Notes under the pieces: model-generated
Database searches by the model: none
What the model was told of the DNA's origin: nothing
Seen by the model: the letters and a program-made list of their open reading frames with translations, nothing else
Position numbers and translations under genes: made by a program
DNA from: Gnetum montanum
Lineage: Eukaryota > Streptophyta > Gnetopsida > Gnetales > Gnetaceae
Assembly: GCA_015680685.1 (NCBI GenBank)
Contig: MNCI01015499.1
Coordinates: 983,347 to 1,047,346, forward strand
Length of the DNA stretch: 64,000 bases
Direction: 5' to 3'
In this document: piece after piece, positions 23,843-35,814 of the stretch
Position numbering within the stretch: the stretch's first letter is position 1
Layout: the number at the start of each line of letters is the position of its first letter

Positions 23843-24796
23843 GAACAATGCAACCTAGTTTAGTGGTTTATGCATGGATATGAAAAAAAGGTGAAACTGA
23901 ATAGGAAAGAAAAGTTAGAAATCAAAGACATGTTGTGGTGAAATGCAAATGCTAATGCACAAGCTATGGATAAAATTGTATAATATCAAATTAAAAGATG
24001 GCATTCATACTTATGTTTCTAAGAATGATATGCAGATACAACAAGATTTCCTTGTACTTTTCTTATTTTAAAGTGATATGAATAATTTTTCTAGAAGGAT
24101 TGAATTAAGTCTATTAATGTTTCTACTAAATGTACTTTGAAATATATAAGTGTTTACTTTAAGTTGACATTATATTAATTACTTTTTAATATGAATGAAT
24201 ATTTCACAATGGTAGATATTTACGATTATCAATTTAAGCAATGTAGTAATTTCACTATATATTATAATATTTGCAAGGATTACTACTCATTGATCAAAAA
24301 TTAATAATTTAAAAAATTCAAAAAATAATGATATATTCCAAATATGATGAAAACCTCCATGGTCCAACATCCCCTATGGCCCTCTTCCCAAAAAATAATT
24401 AGAAAATAATGGTATCTTAGCATATCCTATAAATCAGCCCTATAACTTGAATAACCACAAGTCATATGCTCTACTCAAGTAAGTAATTAATTTCTCCTAT
24501 CATTAATATTTTCAAATTTTTTTTAGAAAGAAAAATTGATACTAGTATCACAACCCCTATCAACATATTAGAGTAGATGTGACCTACTATAAGAGTGCCC
24601 TACTACAAGGCCAATCCACTATTGATACCCTTGTAAGTAGAGGCAAGGATAGTAATATGCATTAAGCTATTTATAAAGAACTAATATGCATAGTAGTGTT
24701 ATGTCAATGATAGGTGGTTCATTTGGTTAACTCATTATCTCATAAAAATATGTAGGAAAAAGTTGACTAATTTGAGTTACATTTGAGGCATATTTA

Positions 24797-24955
24797 CAAT
24801 GAGGTGTTAGCCTAGTGCTAAGACTTTTGATTTGAAAGCTCCAAGTCATGGGTTCAATTCTAATGGGCAATGCTGAGTTATAAAGTTCTAATTGGATTAT
24901 ATATTTGGATGTACCTATTTATAATTATTTCAGGGCTCCAACACCCCCACATTTA
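24797..24955 (+). mobile_element. tRNA-derived SINE, family 1
   Basis: 'GAGGTGTTAGCCTAGTGCTAAGACT' resembles a pol III A box and 'GGTTCAATTC' (24851-24860) a B box. They are followed by 'GAGTTATAAAGTTCTAATT' and an end in 'CCAACACCC'. The same order recurs at 25594 (+), and on the minus strand at 58418, 59930, 63134 and 63313. Confidence 0.7.
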
Positions 24956-25374
24956 AGGCATATTATAATCTTCCTAATTTGTTTAATGTTTATATCTTTT
25001 TACTAAAAAAAAAGATGTTGAGGAAAATAAAAAAATGTGTTAAAGTTGATCATAGAAAATTATTTTAAAGCTAAAGATACAAAAAATCAAGTAAATGTCA
25101 ATAATAAGAATGATCAAATGGTAATAAAGAAACTAGAGAAGACAAAAACTTCTATACATATTTTTACTTTTTTTACATGTAGTATTGATAAGTCTAAATA
25201 GATAGTCCATAAGGTGAATCTATCTTATGTGATAAGAACAACATTAGGTCAAAAATTAAAACTAACATTAATAAGCATTTTATAGATGATAACATAGATT
25301 CTTAATGTATGGTTACCATTAAGTGGTGAATTAATCGCAATGATTAATATGTGATAGGAAATTATATTTTTTTA

Positions 25375-25590
25375 TAAATGCCACTAATAAGTGGCTCAAA
25401 TCTTTAGCTTATTATCTTGTCAGGTAAGAAATTTGCAATTTAAGTCATACTTTAAACATCATTATATTTCTCTATAATTCCTCCAAAGTAGTGATAGGTG
25501 GCTGAAGTTGTAAGCTCATTATCTTATTCAACAAGAGGTTATCATTTCATGTTATATGTAAGACTTTATTATATTCCTCTATAATTTTTA
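25375..25590 (+). mobile_element. two SINE-like copies, family 2
   Basis: Two adjacent related units (about 25378-25475 and 25493-25590) share 'AAGTGGCTCAA..TT.TAGCT(C/T)ATTATCTTGT', 'AAGA.GTTATCA' or decayed form, and 'CATATTTAA/TGTAAGAC' endings. A better preserved relative at 60183-60262 shows 'GAGGTTATCATTTTGAGTC' as a B-box-like site. The short length and recurrence fit a tRNA-derived SINE. Confidence 0.4.
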
Positions 25591-25593
25591 TAA

Positions 25594-25760
25594 ACAATGA
25601 AGTATTACCCTAATGGTAAGACTCTTAATTTGATAATCCAACTTATGGGTTCAATTTTCATGAACAATGCTAAGTTATAAAGTTCTAATTTAACTACATG
25701 TCTTGGGTTAATATTATTAAAAAATGTTTTGGATTTTAATACTTCCTTTTATAGTTATTC
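25594..25760 (+). mobile_element. tRNA-derived SINE, family 1
   Basis: Matches the copy at 24797: 'TATTACCCTAATGGTAAGACTCTTAATTTG' in place of the A-box region, 'GGGTTCAATTTTCATG' as the B-box region, then 'AATGCTAAGTTATAAAGTTCTAATT' and 'TGTCTTGGGTTAATATTATT'. Diverged. Confidence 0.6.
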
Positions 25761-25860
25761 TAAATTATAATGTTAGCTATATGTCTTGGTAACGAGGAGG
25801 GGGTGTGGGTAGCAAGGTAGGGAGGTTTGGGGGAAGGTGGCATTACAACTTGAAACTTTT

Positions 25861-26729
25861 TGATGAAGTGTGTCTCTTTTGGCTACATCGATGCAATCCT
25901 ATTAATGCCTAGTCATCAATGTGATCTCTTTGATGCATGGTCTAACACATTAATGCATACATGTCAATGCAGTGTCTATTTTCGCCTATATAAATGAGCA
26001 AGCCAATCACATTTATAGCATTCATAAGTTAGCTTGTAGTGGAGCTCTTGCAATTTTTCTTCTTGATAATTAGAATATTTTTCTAAGTGCCCATAGTCAG
26101 AGTAAGAAGTATACATATCTTTGTTCAAACATTAATGTACCTAAGCACTTTAATGTGACCAGCAATAAAGACAAGCTTTCTTCATGAACTTTGCAACCCT
26201 TGGAATAGCTTAATATTTTCCTTAAGCATTTAATATTTTAAGTAATTTTATTTAATGTTTAAGTGATCAAGAAATCAATTAATTAAGATAGATTAAATAG
26301 TAAACATAAGTACAACCACTTCGAGCATATGTGTAATGCTTGGTAATCCTAGTAACACTTAATGTTTGGTAACCCAGTAGTGTTATATGTGTTCAGGATG
26401 TGTATAGCTAGGAATGGATGCTTATGTTAGGATTATTTAAGTGTTAACTAGTTAGGTTAATTTAGAAATTAATTACCTTATTCTTTATTCTTCATTATTA
26501 GGTGGCTTAGAACATAAAAAGATCAAAATGATAAAAATCATGTACCTCAGTTATTCTTAGCCATACCCTTGTACTCACAAGTGTAACTAGGAAGACAACA
26601 ATTGCAATAGTTGATTCACCTCCTAGACCAATGTATATAGAAACCTAGAATTCCTTGGAATTTAACTAGATCATGCATAAACACTTGTGATTCATATGGT
26701 TGGGCATAGGGTCTACTCATTGCTCATCA
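25861..26729 (+). repeat. Element B 5' LTR
   Basis: 869 bases, TGATGA...TCATCA. TATATAAA at 25987-25994 is a good TATA box, and GCAATAAAGACAAGC near 26163 marks the R region. U3 has 'CATCGATGCAAT'/'CATCAATGTGAT'-type repeats. Pairs with 57561-58394, visibly diverged. Confidence 0.92.
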
Positions 26730-26730
26730 T

Positions 26731-26748
26731 TGGTGTCATTGTCGAGGA
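26731..26748 (+). promoter_or_regulatory. Element B primer binding site (tRNA-Asp type)
   Basis: TGGTGTCATTGTCGAGGA lies two bases after the LTR. It differs from TGGCGCCGTTGCCGGGGA by transitions only. Confidence 0.85.
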
Positions 26749-26879
26749 CTTTCAATTAGTTTCATGCTCTTCTAGGACTTAGTGGAAATTCTTCACATTA
26801 TTGGATCAAACCTTAAAGTCACAATTATTCTAACTAATAATAACAACTGTAAAAGCACACTAAATTTTTCTTCTAATCA

Positions 26880-27305
26880 AAAATTTCTTCTTGTCACAAG
26901 CATGATGGATTCAAACTGTAAGTGCCCCAAGAATGCAAAGTGGTATTTACTCATCTAGATGAGTTTGTGCTTGATTTCACCTTCATTCTAAATCAAGATG
27001 AACAATTGTAATGGAGAGACATGGAGGACAACGTTGTGTTGCCACCTGACCGATCAATTTCTAGGATGTTGCTCTAAACTTTCAAGAGGTTGGTCATCCA
27101 GGATCTCAATGATGAATATGTTGTACAAGAACATAAATATCGAGACTATTGTCCCACTAAAACAAAATAGAAAAGAGATCAGCAACAAGAGAAATGTTAT
27201 GAAGTTGTGAAGGGGAATAACCCCTAGTTCTTGTTGAACTAAAATGACAATGACGATCCCCTCTCTGAGGATTCTCAACATGCACACTCTCCTCCCCTTA
27301 ATTTC
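26880..27305 (+). pseudogene. Element B gag N-terminal fragment
   Basis: Frames around 26915-27090 encode PQECKVVFTHLDEFVLDFTFI and then WRDMEDNVVLPPDRSI. These correspond to the gag start of element C (QECKVIYTRPDEYVLEFTFI, WHDMEGNIVLPPNRSM). Most of the capsid region, the Cys motif and protease are missing: by about 27310 the sequence is already RT. This is an internal deletion of some 2 kb compared with C. Confidence 0.7.
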
Positions 27306-29777
27306 GATGAATGGAGCCTTTACTTGGTCATATCTTGAACTCACTAGGATTTATTCTAGGATATGCCAACATTGCATCTATAATAATCCTTTTATCAAGT
27401 CAAAGAGGCAACTGTAGTGGTGGCTAAACCCCAAATTGAAGCATATCATCAAAGAGAAAATTAAACAACTCCTCAATGTAGGGTTCATCTATCTAATTGC
27501 AAATAGTGAGTAGGTTAGCCCACTTGTAATCATGTTAAAGAAAGATGGCAAGTAAAGGGTTTGTATTGATTTCAAGCTGTTGAACATGGAAACCTATAAA
27601 TATCATTTTCTATTGCCATTTGTGGACTAGGTTTTGGACACTATTTCTAGGCATTATTTCTATAGCTTTCTAGATGGTTATAATGGCTATAACCAAATTC
27701 AAATCACACCAAATGATCAAGCCAAAACTACATTCATAAGCCCATGGGGAACTTTTGCATATCAAAAGATGTCATTTAGTCTATGTAATGTCCCTACAAC
27801 CATTCAACACCTTGTCCTTAGCATTTTTTTAGTAGCAAATTGGTAGCGAGATGAAAGTCTTTATGGATGACTTCTTCACATATGATGCTACATCTGAGTA
27901 GGCCCTGGACTAAGTGCTTAAAAGATGCATGGAGATCAATCTTCAACTTAATTGGCAAAAGATCCATCTCATGATCTATAAGGGTATTATGCTGAAGCAT
28001 AGAATTTCTCAAGTAGGGATTGAGATGAACACTAAAAAGATTAGGATCATCCAAAGAATAACTAGTCAACTAGAAACCATTAAAGATGTCCAGTCATTCC
28101 TTGGACACATTGGCTACTACCACCAATTCATAAATAATTTCTCTAAGATTACTAAACCATTGGTTGAGCTTACAAAGAAAGATGCTCTGTTCATATGGAT
28201 AGAGGAATGTGAAAAGAAATTCCATAAACTCAAAGAAAAGCTTGTAGAAACTCCAATTCTATGAGCACTTGATTAGTCCTAACCATTTTACATCATGAAA
28301 GACACATCAAACTATGCCTTTAGAGCAGTGCTTATGTAGTTGAATGATCAAAAACATCCATACTACATCCACCGTGTAAGCTGTAGCATAGTGGATGCAC
28401 AGTTGAACTACACCACAATAGAGAAAAAGCTTATGGCAGTGGTATATGCTCTAGAGAAGTTCAAGCACTATGTGCTTGAATACAAGGCATTTGTGCACAT
28501 GGACCACAATGCCATTTGCTTGCTCATGAACAAGCCAAAAATGATCCTTTGTGTCATATGATGGCTGATGATCTTGCAGGAGTTTGATATTACAATGGTA
28601 GATCAAAAGGGAACTAAGAATATGGTCACTGACCACTTGTCTTAGTTACAATGGAATAAAAAATAGGAGAAGATCCCACTTTCTGATTAATTTCTTGATG
28701 AACTCCTCTTTGTTGATGCAATAAATGAATAAGTACTCGCTAAACCTACATGGTACAATGCCATCCTCACTTATCTTCTTACTCAGGAGATGCCACAAGA
28801 GTTACACCACTAAAAGAAACAACAATTTTTTCATTAGGCCAAACATTTCATAGAGATTCATGAACACCTCTACAAGGTGTGTGCCGATAGCCTTGTTCAT
28901 TAGTGTGTTCTTGATGTTGATCAACTACGCATTCTTCAAGATGCTTATGAGCATCCTTGTGGGGACCACTATGCAAGGGGATGCATGGCCATTAAGATAT
29001 TAATGATAGGGTATTATTGGCCAACAATCTTCAAGGGCATCTACCAATTCATCCACTCTTGTGAATGTTGTCAACAAGATAGTGGGATGACTGCTCAAAT
29101 GGAGAGGCCTCAATAGTGGATCCAACCACTGGAACCCTTTGACATCTAGGACATTAACTTCATGGGTTCCATCACATCCATGTCAAATAGAAAGGCATAC
29201 ATAATAGTCACTGTTAACTATTGTACATAATGGGTAGAAGAAATAGCCATCACCAACTGTACATATTCCACTACTAAATTTTTACAACAAAATGCTGTAA
29301 ATAGGTTTTGGATGCCACATACATTGATTTTTAACAATGGAACTCATTTTACAAGTGCTATTTTTTGCAAGCTCATGCAATGCTTGGGGGTTTGAACATA
29401 AATTAATAATATCTTACCACCCCCAATCCAACAATCAAGCTAAGGTTACCAATAGGAAGATCTCAAAAATCCTAATGAGAACAATTAGCAAATATAAGAG
29501 AGACTAAACCATAAAACTCAATGTTGCTCGTTAGGCATACCCCTTATCATGGAAACTTCCTATAGGAAATTCTCTCTATGAGCTGGTGTATGGAAACTTA
29601 CCAACACTTCTAATCCAATCCGAGCTTCGTACACTTTTAATAGCTTGTGACCTTGATCTTGACCTTAGCCTATCGTAAAAAGAAAGATTGATCAACCTTA
29701 ACATAATAGATGAGAATAGATTGGTGGCCCTATCATTGAATGAAGTGCACAAGGCATTAAAAAATTACATGACCTTA
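27306..29777 (+). pseudogene. Element B pol remnant (RT, RNase H, integrase N-part)
   Basis: RT starts near 27312 (AFTWSYLELTRI) and shows VSPLVIMLKKDGK, RVCIDFKLLNM, YNQIQITPNDQAKTTF and the catalytic box VFMDDF at 27857-27874, with both aspartates kept. RNase H follows, with TIEKKLMAVVYALEKFKHY and VHMDHNA (28340-28560). Integrase follows from about 28900 with a CCQQ-type zinc end near 29070. Two integrase aspartates are replaced by asparagine: DINF where GIDF is expected (near 29150) and FNNGTHF where SDNGTHF is expected (near 29330). Many stops and shifts. Interrupted by element C at 29777. Confidence 0.85.
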
Positions 29778-30654
29778 TGATGAGTAGTGAAGGTACCCCT
29801 TACACTCAACCATACAAAACATGAAGTATTCAAGCACAATCTAGTCAAATTTCACTGATTCTCTAGTTCTCAATGCACTAGTCTTCTAGGAAGTGAATCT
29901 TACCCTAAGGTCATTCATTGTCTTCCCAATTACACTTTTGAAGTACAAATGTATGGTTAAGTGTAATTGAGGCATATGATTTTTTTTTCATTTTATGTTT
30001 TATGTTCTTTGGTTCTTTAAGAGAGAGATAAAGTAATTTAATGACTAATTTGATCTAACTAACTAACTAGTCTCTAACTAATCCCCACATAAATATCCTA
30101 TCCCACTTTCCATACACATCCTAAACCCATGTATCCACTACTGGTTTACCAAGTGCTACGCTACTAGGTGCACCAAGTAATAACGCTACTAAGATTACCA
30201 AGCAAATACATGTTTACGCTCAAAGCAGTCATACTTATGTACTTAATCTATTTAGCTTAATTAATTGAATATTTAACAAAAATAATGAATGCCTAAATAA
30301 AAAGTTTAAGCTATCCTGAATGCTACAAGGTTTATTAAGAAGCTTGTCTTTATTATCGTACACACTATCATGGTTCAGGTACAACAGTGCTCAAATAAAG
30401 ATCCATACACTTAATGACTCCTACTACAGGCACTCGAGAAAAATATTCAAACTTTCAAATAGACAAAATACAAGATCTCTGCTACTACTATGAATTTGAT
30501 GCTCATAAACATGGTTGGGAGCTTGTATTTATAGTTTTTGCTCTAGGGTTACGTTGATGGGGCAACATCAAGTAAATAGGACCCCATTGATGAGGACCCA
30601 TTAATGAGGTCACATCAATGGGGATCCATCAATGTGACACTTTGATTCTCATCA
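29778..30654 (-). repeat. Element C 3' LTR
   Basis: 877 bases, paired with 51314-52272. On the plus strand it starts TGATGAGTAGTGAAGGTACC and ends TTCTCATCA. U3 (30534-30654 side) has repeated 'CATCAATG'/'CATTGATG' motifs, and a TATAAATA-like box lies near 30525-30535 (minus). Confidence 0.92.
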
Positions 30655-30680
30655 TACCCCCATGACTAAATGAAAACTTA
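30655..30680 (-). promoter_or_regulatory. Element C polypurine tract region
   Basis: On the minus strand the sequence 'TTTAGTCATGGGGGTA' abuts the 3' LTR, identical in its core to the sites before the 3' LTRs of A and B. Confidence 0.75.
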
Positions 30681-30889
30681 TCCTCGAGTTCTTTTACAAA
30701 ATTGGGAAGGTATGGGATTATTGACTAACTCTTCACAAAATAATTGACTTGACAAAACCAAGTGCCTGAGTGTACGAATCAATAAATTACAAAAAATTAT
30801 GGTGTTTATGACACAAAAGTGAACACCATGATGTAACTACAAAAATGTGGACATCACATCCTTTGATGGTGTGAATATAGTTGTAAAGA

Positions 30890-33734
30890 TTAGATAGTCC
30901 CAAGTAGTGGAGGTTTCTAAGGCTTTGAAGGACCTTCACTGGCTCTAGGCACATGCGGTAGCTGAGGTAGCTATGGCTATCCTACTATAGCTACAACCTC
31001 TGATGGAAGGTGAAAGGGATCAAGCAATGCCTTCATCTTCTTCTCCTTACTTCAAGGATCATTCACAGTCCACGCAGCATCACCAATGTGCACTGAAATG
31101 GGGACATCACATCGACAAGGCATGATTGAGAACATCTCCTTTACATTGACAAACCAAGCAGCGAACTATTTGCATTTCATGTTAAACGTCCTTACTACAT
31201 TTTACAACTCCTAGTAGTCAGTCATCCTCTTGGATAAGTTCTTAGTAGTTTATCATTGATTTTTGAAGTATGCCTTGAGAACTTTGAGTTTAGCATTAGC
31301 CACCACAAACTTGTCATTGGTGTCCTTGTGATGCTTGAACTCAACCTCATATAGCAAGTACAAGCTGGCAACCTATTTCTCTAACTTAGACGACAATTTT
31401 TTGGTAGTCAACATGTCCAAATTTGCATAATGAAGATTGGCAAGCTCCATGTACTCTTCCATCTTCTCAATATGCAACTCCTTTATGTGTATTTTTTCTT
31501 GTTGTAAGCTTCTATCCCATTAATGATGGGTTGCCAAAATTTTCTACCTTTTTGAAGTGCTAGAGGGCTTCATTTTCTTTTTCCTTCATCAATTGGATAT
31601 GTTTTTCATTTACTTATTTTTGTAGATTGACTTGTTCTCTATAGTGGTCCTTGACTCTCTCAAATTTGAGAGCCTCTAATTTATAGGCGGCTACCTCAAT
31701 TGCAGTTTTCTAGTGAAGGGAATGGACTTCCTCCATGGAGAGATTCCTATTCTTTGCTACCAGTCTCCTTAATTCTGTGTTTGCTCTAGCCATTTGCTCC
31801 TACTATTGATGGATAAATTCAGTTAACTATTTCTTGTGCACATCAACATTCCATCAGCAATGATTCTTTGCAGTCAACTAAACATTCTTCTAGCAGGTCT
31901 AATCCAATGACTTTTGAATCTTGTGTCATGTGGTCTCTACCAAGGATCTATAGAACATTTCCATTTCCATTACACCCTCAACCCCTTTGAGCTTGATGTA
32001 AAGCTATTCCATAGCCTCATATCTTGTTAGTGCTAGGTTGAGAAATGCAAGATTGTCAATCTAGGCCCTTAATTCAGCAACTTCCTTAGCCAAGCATTCA
32101 ATCAAGTTGTCCCTCCAATATCATATTTTTTCCTTACCTCCAACAACTCCAATTGGATTCAGTGATGTTTTTTGGAAGGTCAAAGACATCTGAAAGTGGT
32201 TGCCTGGTTCCCACCAATCAGTCCAGTAATTCCTCATGTTGTGTTATGCTTATTCTTTGCTTTATGATTCTTGCATATGTTTGTGCATCTCTAAGTGTAG
32301 TGATGTCCAGTGCAGATATTGTAGGTGTGTTGAGCATTTTAACAATCCTGTCAACAATCACTTCTACTATTGTTTCCTACCCCTAGTTCTGCATCACCAA
32401 AACTATTACCCCCTCACCCTCCTCCAAGTGCACCAAGAAGGTCATAGTGTTCTCAAACATTTCTAGGAGTTTCTATTATTCTATGAGAGATACTATGACC
32501 TCTCTAGTACTCAAATTTTACTAAGTGGGTAGGTACCTTCTTTGGGCCAAGAAAATGGATCCACCCTTACCCATGAAGCTAATTTTTTGAGCCACCTCAT
32601 TAAGGTGACTCATGGTTGATCTGTAGATAGATGGGTCCCTACCACTCATGTCTGCTCATTACTCTTGTTCACTCAAGATCCATTCTTTGTATTCTAGCAA
32701 CCATTGGATGGTTGCAGCAATGTTTAGCAAAATTTTGTAAGTGATAGGTGGGGGTGGTGGTCATTGCTCCTCTTCATGAATAGTTGTGGCAAGCATTTTA
32801 TCCTTCATCATCTCTACCTAATTCTCAACCAGTATAGTTCTAATTGTATCATTGGTGTAATGGACTATCTTTCCCCTTTAATAGAGTTTCCTAATGAGGC
32901 ATGGGAAGGGGAGTGCCTTCCTTCTGTGTTCATTTTCTTTAAACCGCTTCTCCATCTCTAGATAGATTAGCTGCACAAGGTTGACTAGGAATCTTCCACT
33001 CAAAGTGGTGCATGCTTGGGTAGAGAAGGTAGTGATTTGTTTTTAGCTTCACCATGGAATTAAGGTGAAAGGCTACAATCTTATGATGAATCCTCTCTAC
33101 TAGTGTGAGTGTGCCAAACTCCTTGCAGTTGATACCATAACATCGTTGCACCCATTCTTTCTTGATGCTCAAATCTACCTGCATTGGAATTTCAGTAAGA
33201 TTTATCCCTATTTTGGGCAACCTAAGTGCTATAGAAATAGTCTGCACCAAGTAGGACACTAAGATGTCCTTGATTTTTATTGTTTCTCCAGGATGCCTAT
33301 TATTCCAACATAGGAATTTCTCTTCCATGTGCCACTCCCTGGTGGAAGTGATGATTGGCCACATGGGAGAGGCCTTTAGTTCATCCTACTTCTCTTGGTG
33401 CATGCTTCATGAAAGGGCCAAAATTTAACTCCTGGAGTACCAATTTTTGGACCTCCCTTTATTTAATCTAATTTAGGCAAGCCTTTGTTAAGGTCACCTC
33501 AAAATTTTCTGGTTACACTAGCACATCATCCCAATGGGAGTGTTCTATTGTTGTTGTTATTGGTTCTAGAATCTATCTAATAGATTCCACTTCTGCCTCT
33601 TCCCTAAGAGAACCTATGGCATGGGTTGTGATTGGTTCTTCTTGGAGCTATTCTTGGCCTCTTCCTATTCTAGGCTACTTCTCCCTTGCTTGGGATGGTC
33701 TTGCTTCTTGCGTGTGCTTTCCTTTTGGTGCCAA
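30890..33734 (-). pseudogene. Element C third reading frame (post-pol, coiled-coil)
   Basis: Homologous over its length to 54592-57402 in element B, by matching phrases in order. The start is M(E/A)PKGKH-like, but the ATG is now TTG at 33734. The best open part, 33364-32939, begins MWPIITSTREWHMEEKFLCW and contains KDILVSYLVQTIS, KKEWVQRCYGIN and IVAFHLNSM. Further on come charged, helix-prone stretches (KFERVKDHYRE, then NEKHIQLMKEK) and a Pro-rich end. No transmembrane helix or signal peptide is evident. Athila relatives carry an extra 'env-like' frame at this position; I do not recognise a known domain. Some plant 'putative transposon protein' domains (PF20167) sit in similar places, but that match is unverified. 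Confidence 0.65.
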
Positions 33735-35814
33735 CTACAATCACAACACATTCATAGATTAGTAGATGTAATGTGTAACTTTAAAGTTTGAGTACCTTTC
33801 CTGTTAGTTAGTTAGTTACACTTTGGCTAAGGTTTAACCATGCCAAGCTAACTATTTTATTGTTATTTTATTAATTATTTATTATATTTATCATTGGAGC
33901 TTGTTGAAAAGGTTTAACTCTTGTAATTTAGTATTTAATAGTTGATTTTTTATATAAACCCTCATGGGAGTTAGAAAAAATTGCAAAAAATTTTCTATCA
34001 AAAATGATACATTTATGGCCCCCATGATAAAGAGCTTACCTCTAGTAGCTATAGGGTTGAAGAATGGAGTGATTTGAATAAACATTTTGTAAGTTATGGG
34101 CTCTGGAAAGTTCTGGATTCTAAAAAATTGAAAAACTCCTTTGGTGTTTATGAGAAAATGTAAAATTTCCTAAGTGGGGTCATGTCTATTTATACTATTT
34201 TTTTCTTACATCAATGAGGCCATGTATATAGGGCCTCGTATATGGGTCAACTTCATCAATGGGGCCTTGTATATGGGGCCTATTGGCAAAAATTTTCAAA
34301 CATCAATATCTTAAAAAATATAGTGAATTTTTCAATGAAATTGGGGTCTATGGAATCCCAAAAAAGCCAAGAATATGATAAAATCATTGAAGAGGATCTT
34401 TGAAAGATTAAAAATTGATAATTTTGATGGAAAATATATTTAATGAATAAAATTTGTAAAAGAACATATGGTGTGATGCAGAAGATGGATATACAAAAGA
34501 TTCAATTTGCAAGAATGTCAAAGGATAAGGTGCTTAAAAAACTTAACCAAGAGATATGCAATTGGGTCCTCCTCATAGTAGGCACATGCCTTTTTTTTCC
34601 CTTGCATAACCTCAACCTAAGATGTCCGTGGGCCCCATAGGTGACTAATGATCAATGGAAGTTAAGAACCAAAACCTGGAAGATTCTACCTAAGAATTCA
34701 AATTCATCAAACCAAGAAATAGAATCAAGAACACGGACATCAGTAGCAAGGTAAATTATGTTTAGCATAAATGGATGATAGAGAAGGTGGAATGGAATTC
34801 TAACTAAGGTCATAAGAAGTCCCTTGTGAAGTTTATGTTTAAAATGACCAAAAAAGATCCATCCTTAGTCCAGAACAAAACCAACCTCTTCCAATGACTT
34901 CACATTACCACTTTAAGACTGATCCATCCCCTCGAGACACAAGAGTGCTTCCACAAAACAACCACCATTCCATAAATAGAAGAAAAGAGAAGTAGAGAGT
35001 GAGAGAGGGCATTAGTTAAAGGGGACCTTTAGGCATTGGTGCATGTCTTTCTAGTCCCATAACTAGTTCTTGTAGCCCATTTATTTGTCTAAGGGGTGTG
35101 CTTTGAATTCCCATCATGTTTTTTCTTTTCTTTTTTTCTTTTTTTTTCTTTTTTATTGGATTTTTGAATGGAAAACACACCATGCAAAGACTTTATTTGA
35201 CTCCATGTAGTCAGTAACATGGAACAGTAAGTAGCTCATGAAAAACACTCAAGCACTCAAGTAAGTAGAAGAGTACAAAGAGGACCGAGTCCTATTGAAG
35301 TCACACCTCGTTCAAACCTTTGAATCTTTCCCAATTTCTGAAACTACCAAGGTCATAAATTTATTAAAAGTTGATTTAATGAAAGGGACCTCAAACTTCC
35401 AAATTAAGGAAAACTATAGAGTTTGTAGATGGTGGATGTCATGGACTCACTACCTATTCCATGAAAAAGAAACCATGACTGAGTCATTGGCATAAGAATT
35501 CAAAAATAGAATCCAAACATTACCAAACCAAAAACATAAAGCATAAACTACCATTAGTAGAAACCATAGCAGCACTGTGTCCTATTGGCAATAAAGCACT
35601 TTTATTAGCAAAATTTTGAAGATCACACTCAAACAAAGTAAAATATATAAGAAAGTGTAAAATATTCAAGAAAGATTCAAACTTACTAACAATGGTGTAA
35701 AACAAAAAATGGTGTAAAAATATGAAAAATTTTGAAAATAAAAAAGTTGTAAAATAAACAAATTACAAAATCAAAAATGTGAAACACAAAAAACAAAAAA
35801 ATTGAGGAGCCATA
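33735..35814 (-). other. Element C spacer between pol and third frame
   Basis: Noncoding, T-rich when read on the minus strand. It holds the shared blocks: 'CTTTGCATGGTGTG' through 'CAAAGCACACCCCTTAGAC' to 'CCAATGCCTAAAGGTCCCC' (35195 down to 35010); 'CCTACTATGAGGAGGACCCA' (34565-34592); and 'CTACTAGAGGTAAGCTCTT' with 'CATGGGGGCC' (34050 down to 34010). Ends with the acceptor-like 'TTGTGATTGTAG' directly before the third frame. Confidence 0.6.

Larger units (their letters stand above)
23843..25860. other. AT-rich spacer with SINE-like copies
   Basis: Left flank of element B. Besides the SINE-like copies listed separately, no gene is visible. A G-rich run 'GGGGGTGTGGGTAGCAAGGTAGGGAGG' spans about 25799-25825, just before element B. 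The last five bases, CTTTT (25856-25860), are the target duplication of element B. Confidence 0.5.

Noticed and set aside
24797-24870. Functional tRNA gene
   Set aside because: A- and B-box-like motifs are present, but no cloverleaf or anticodon arm can be folded by eye; it recurs as a SINE.
32153-32466. Plus-strand Cys/Ser-rich frames (for example CLCISKCSDVQCRYCRC)
   Set aside because: Antisense of the element C third frame; the Cys spacing is accidental.
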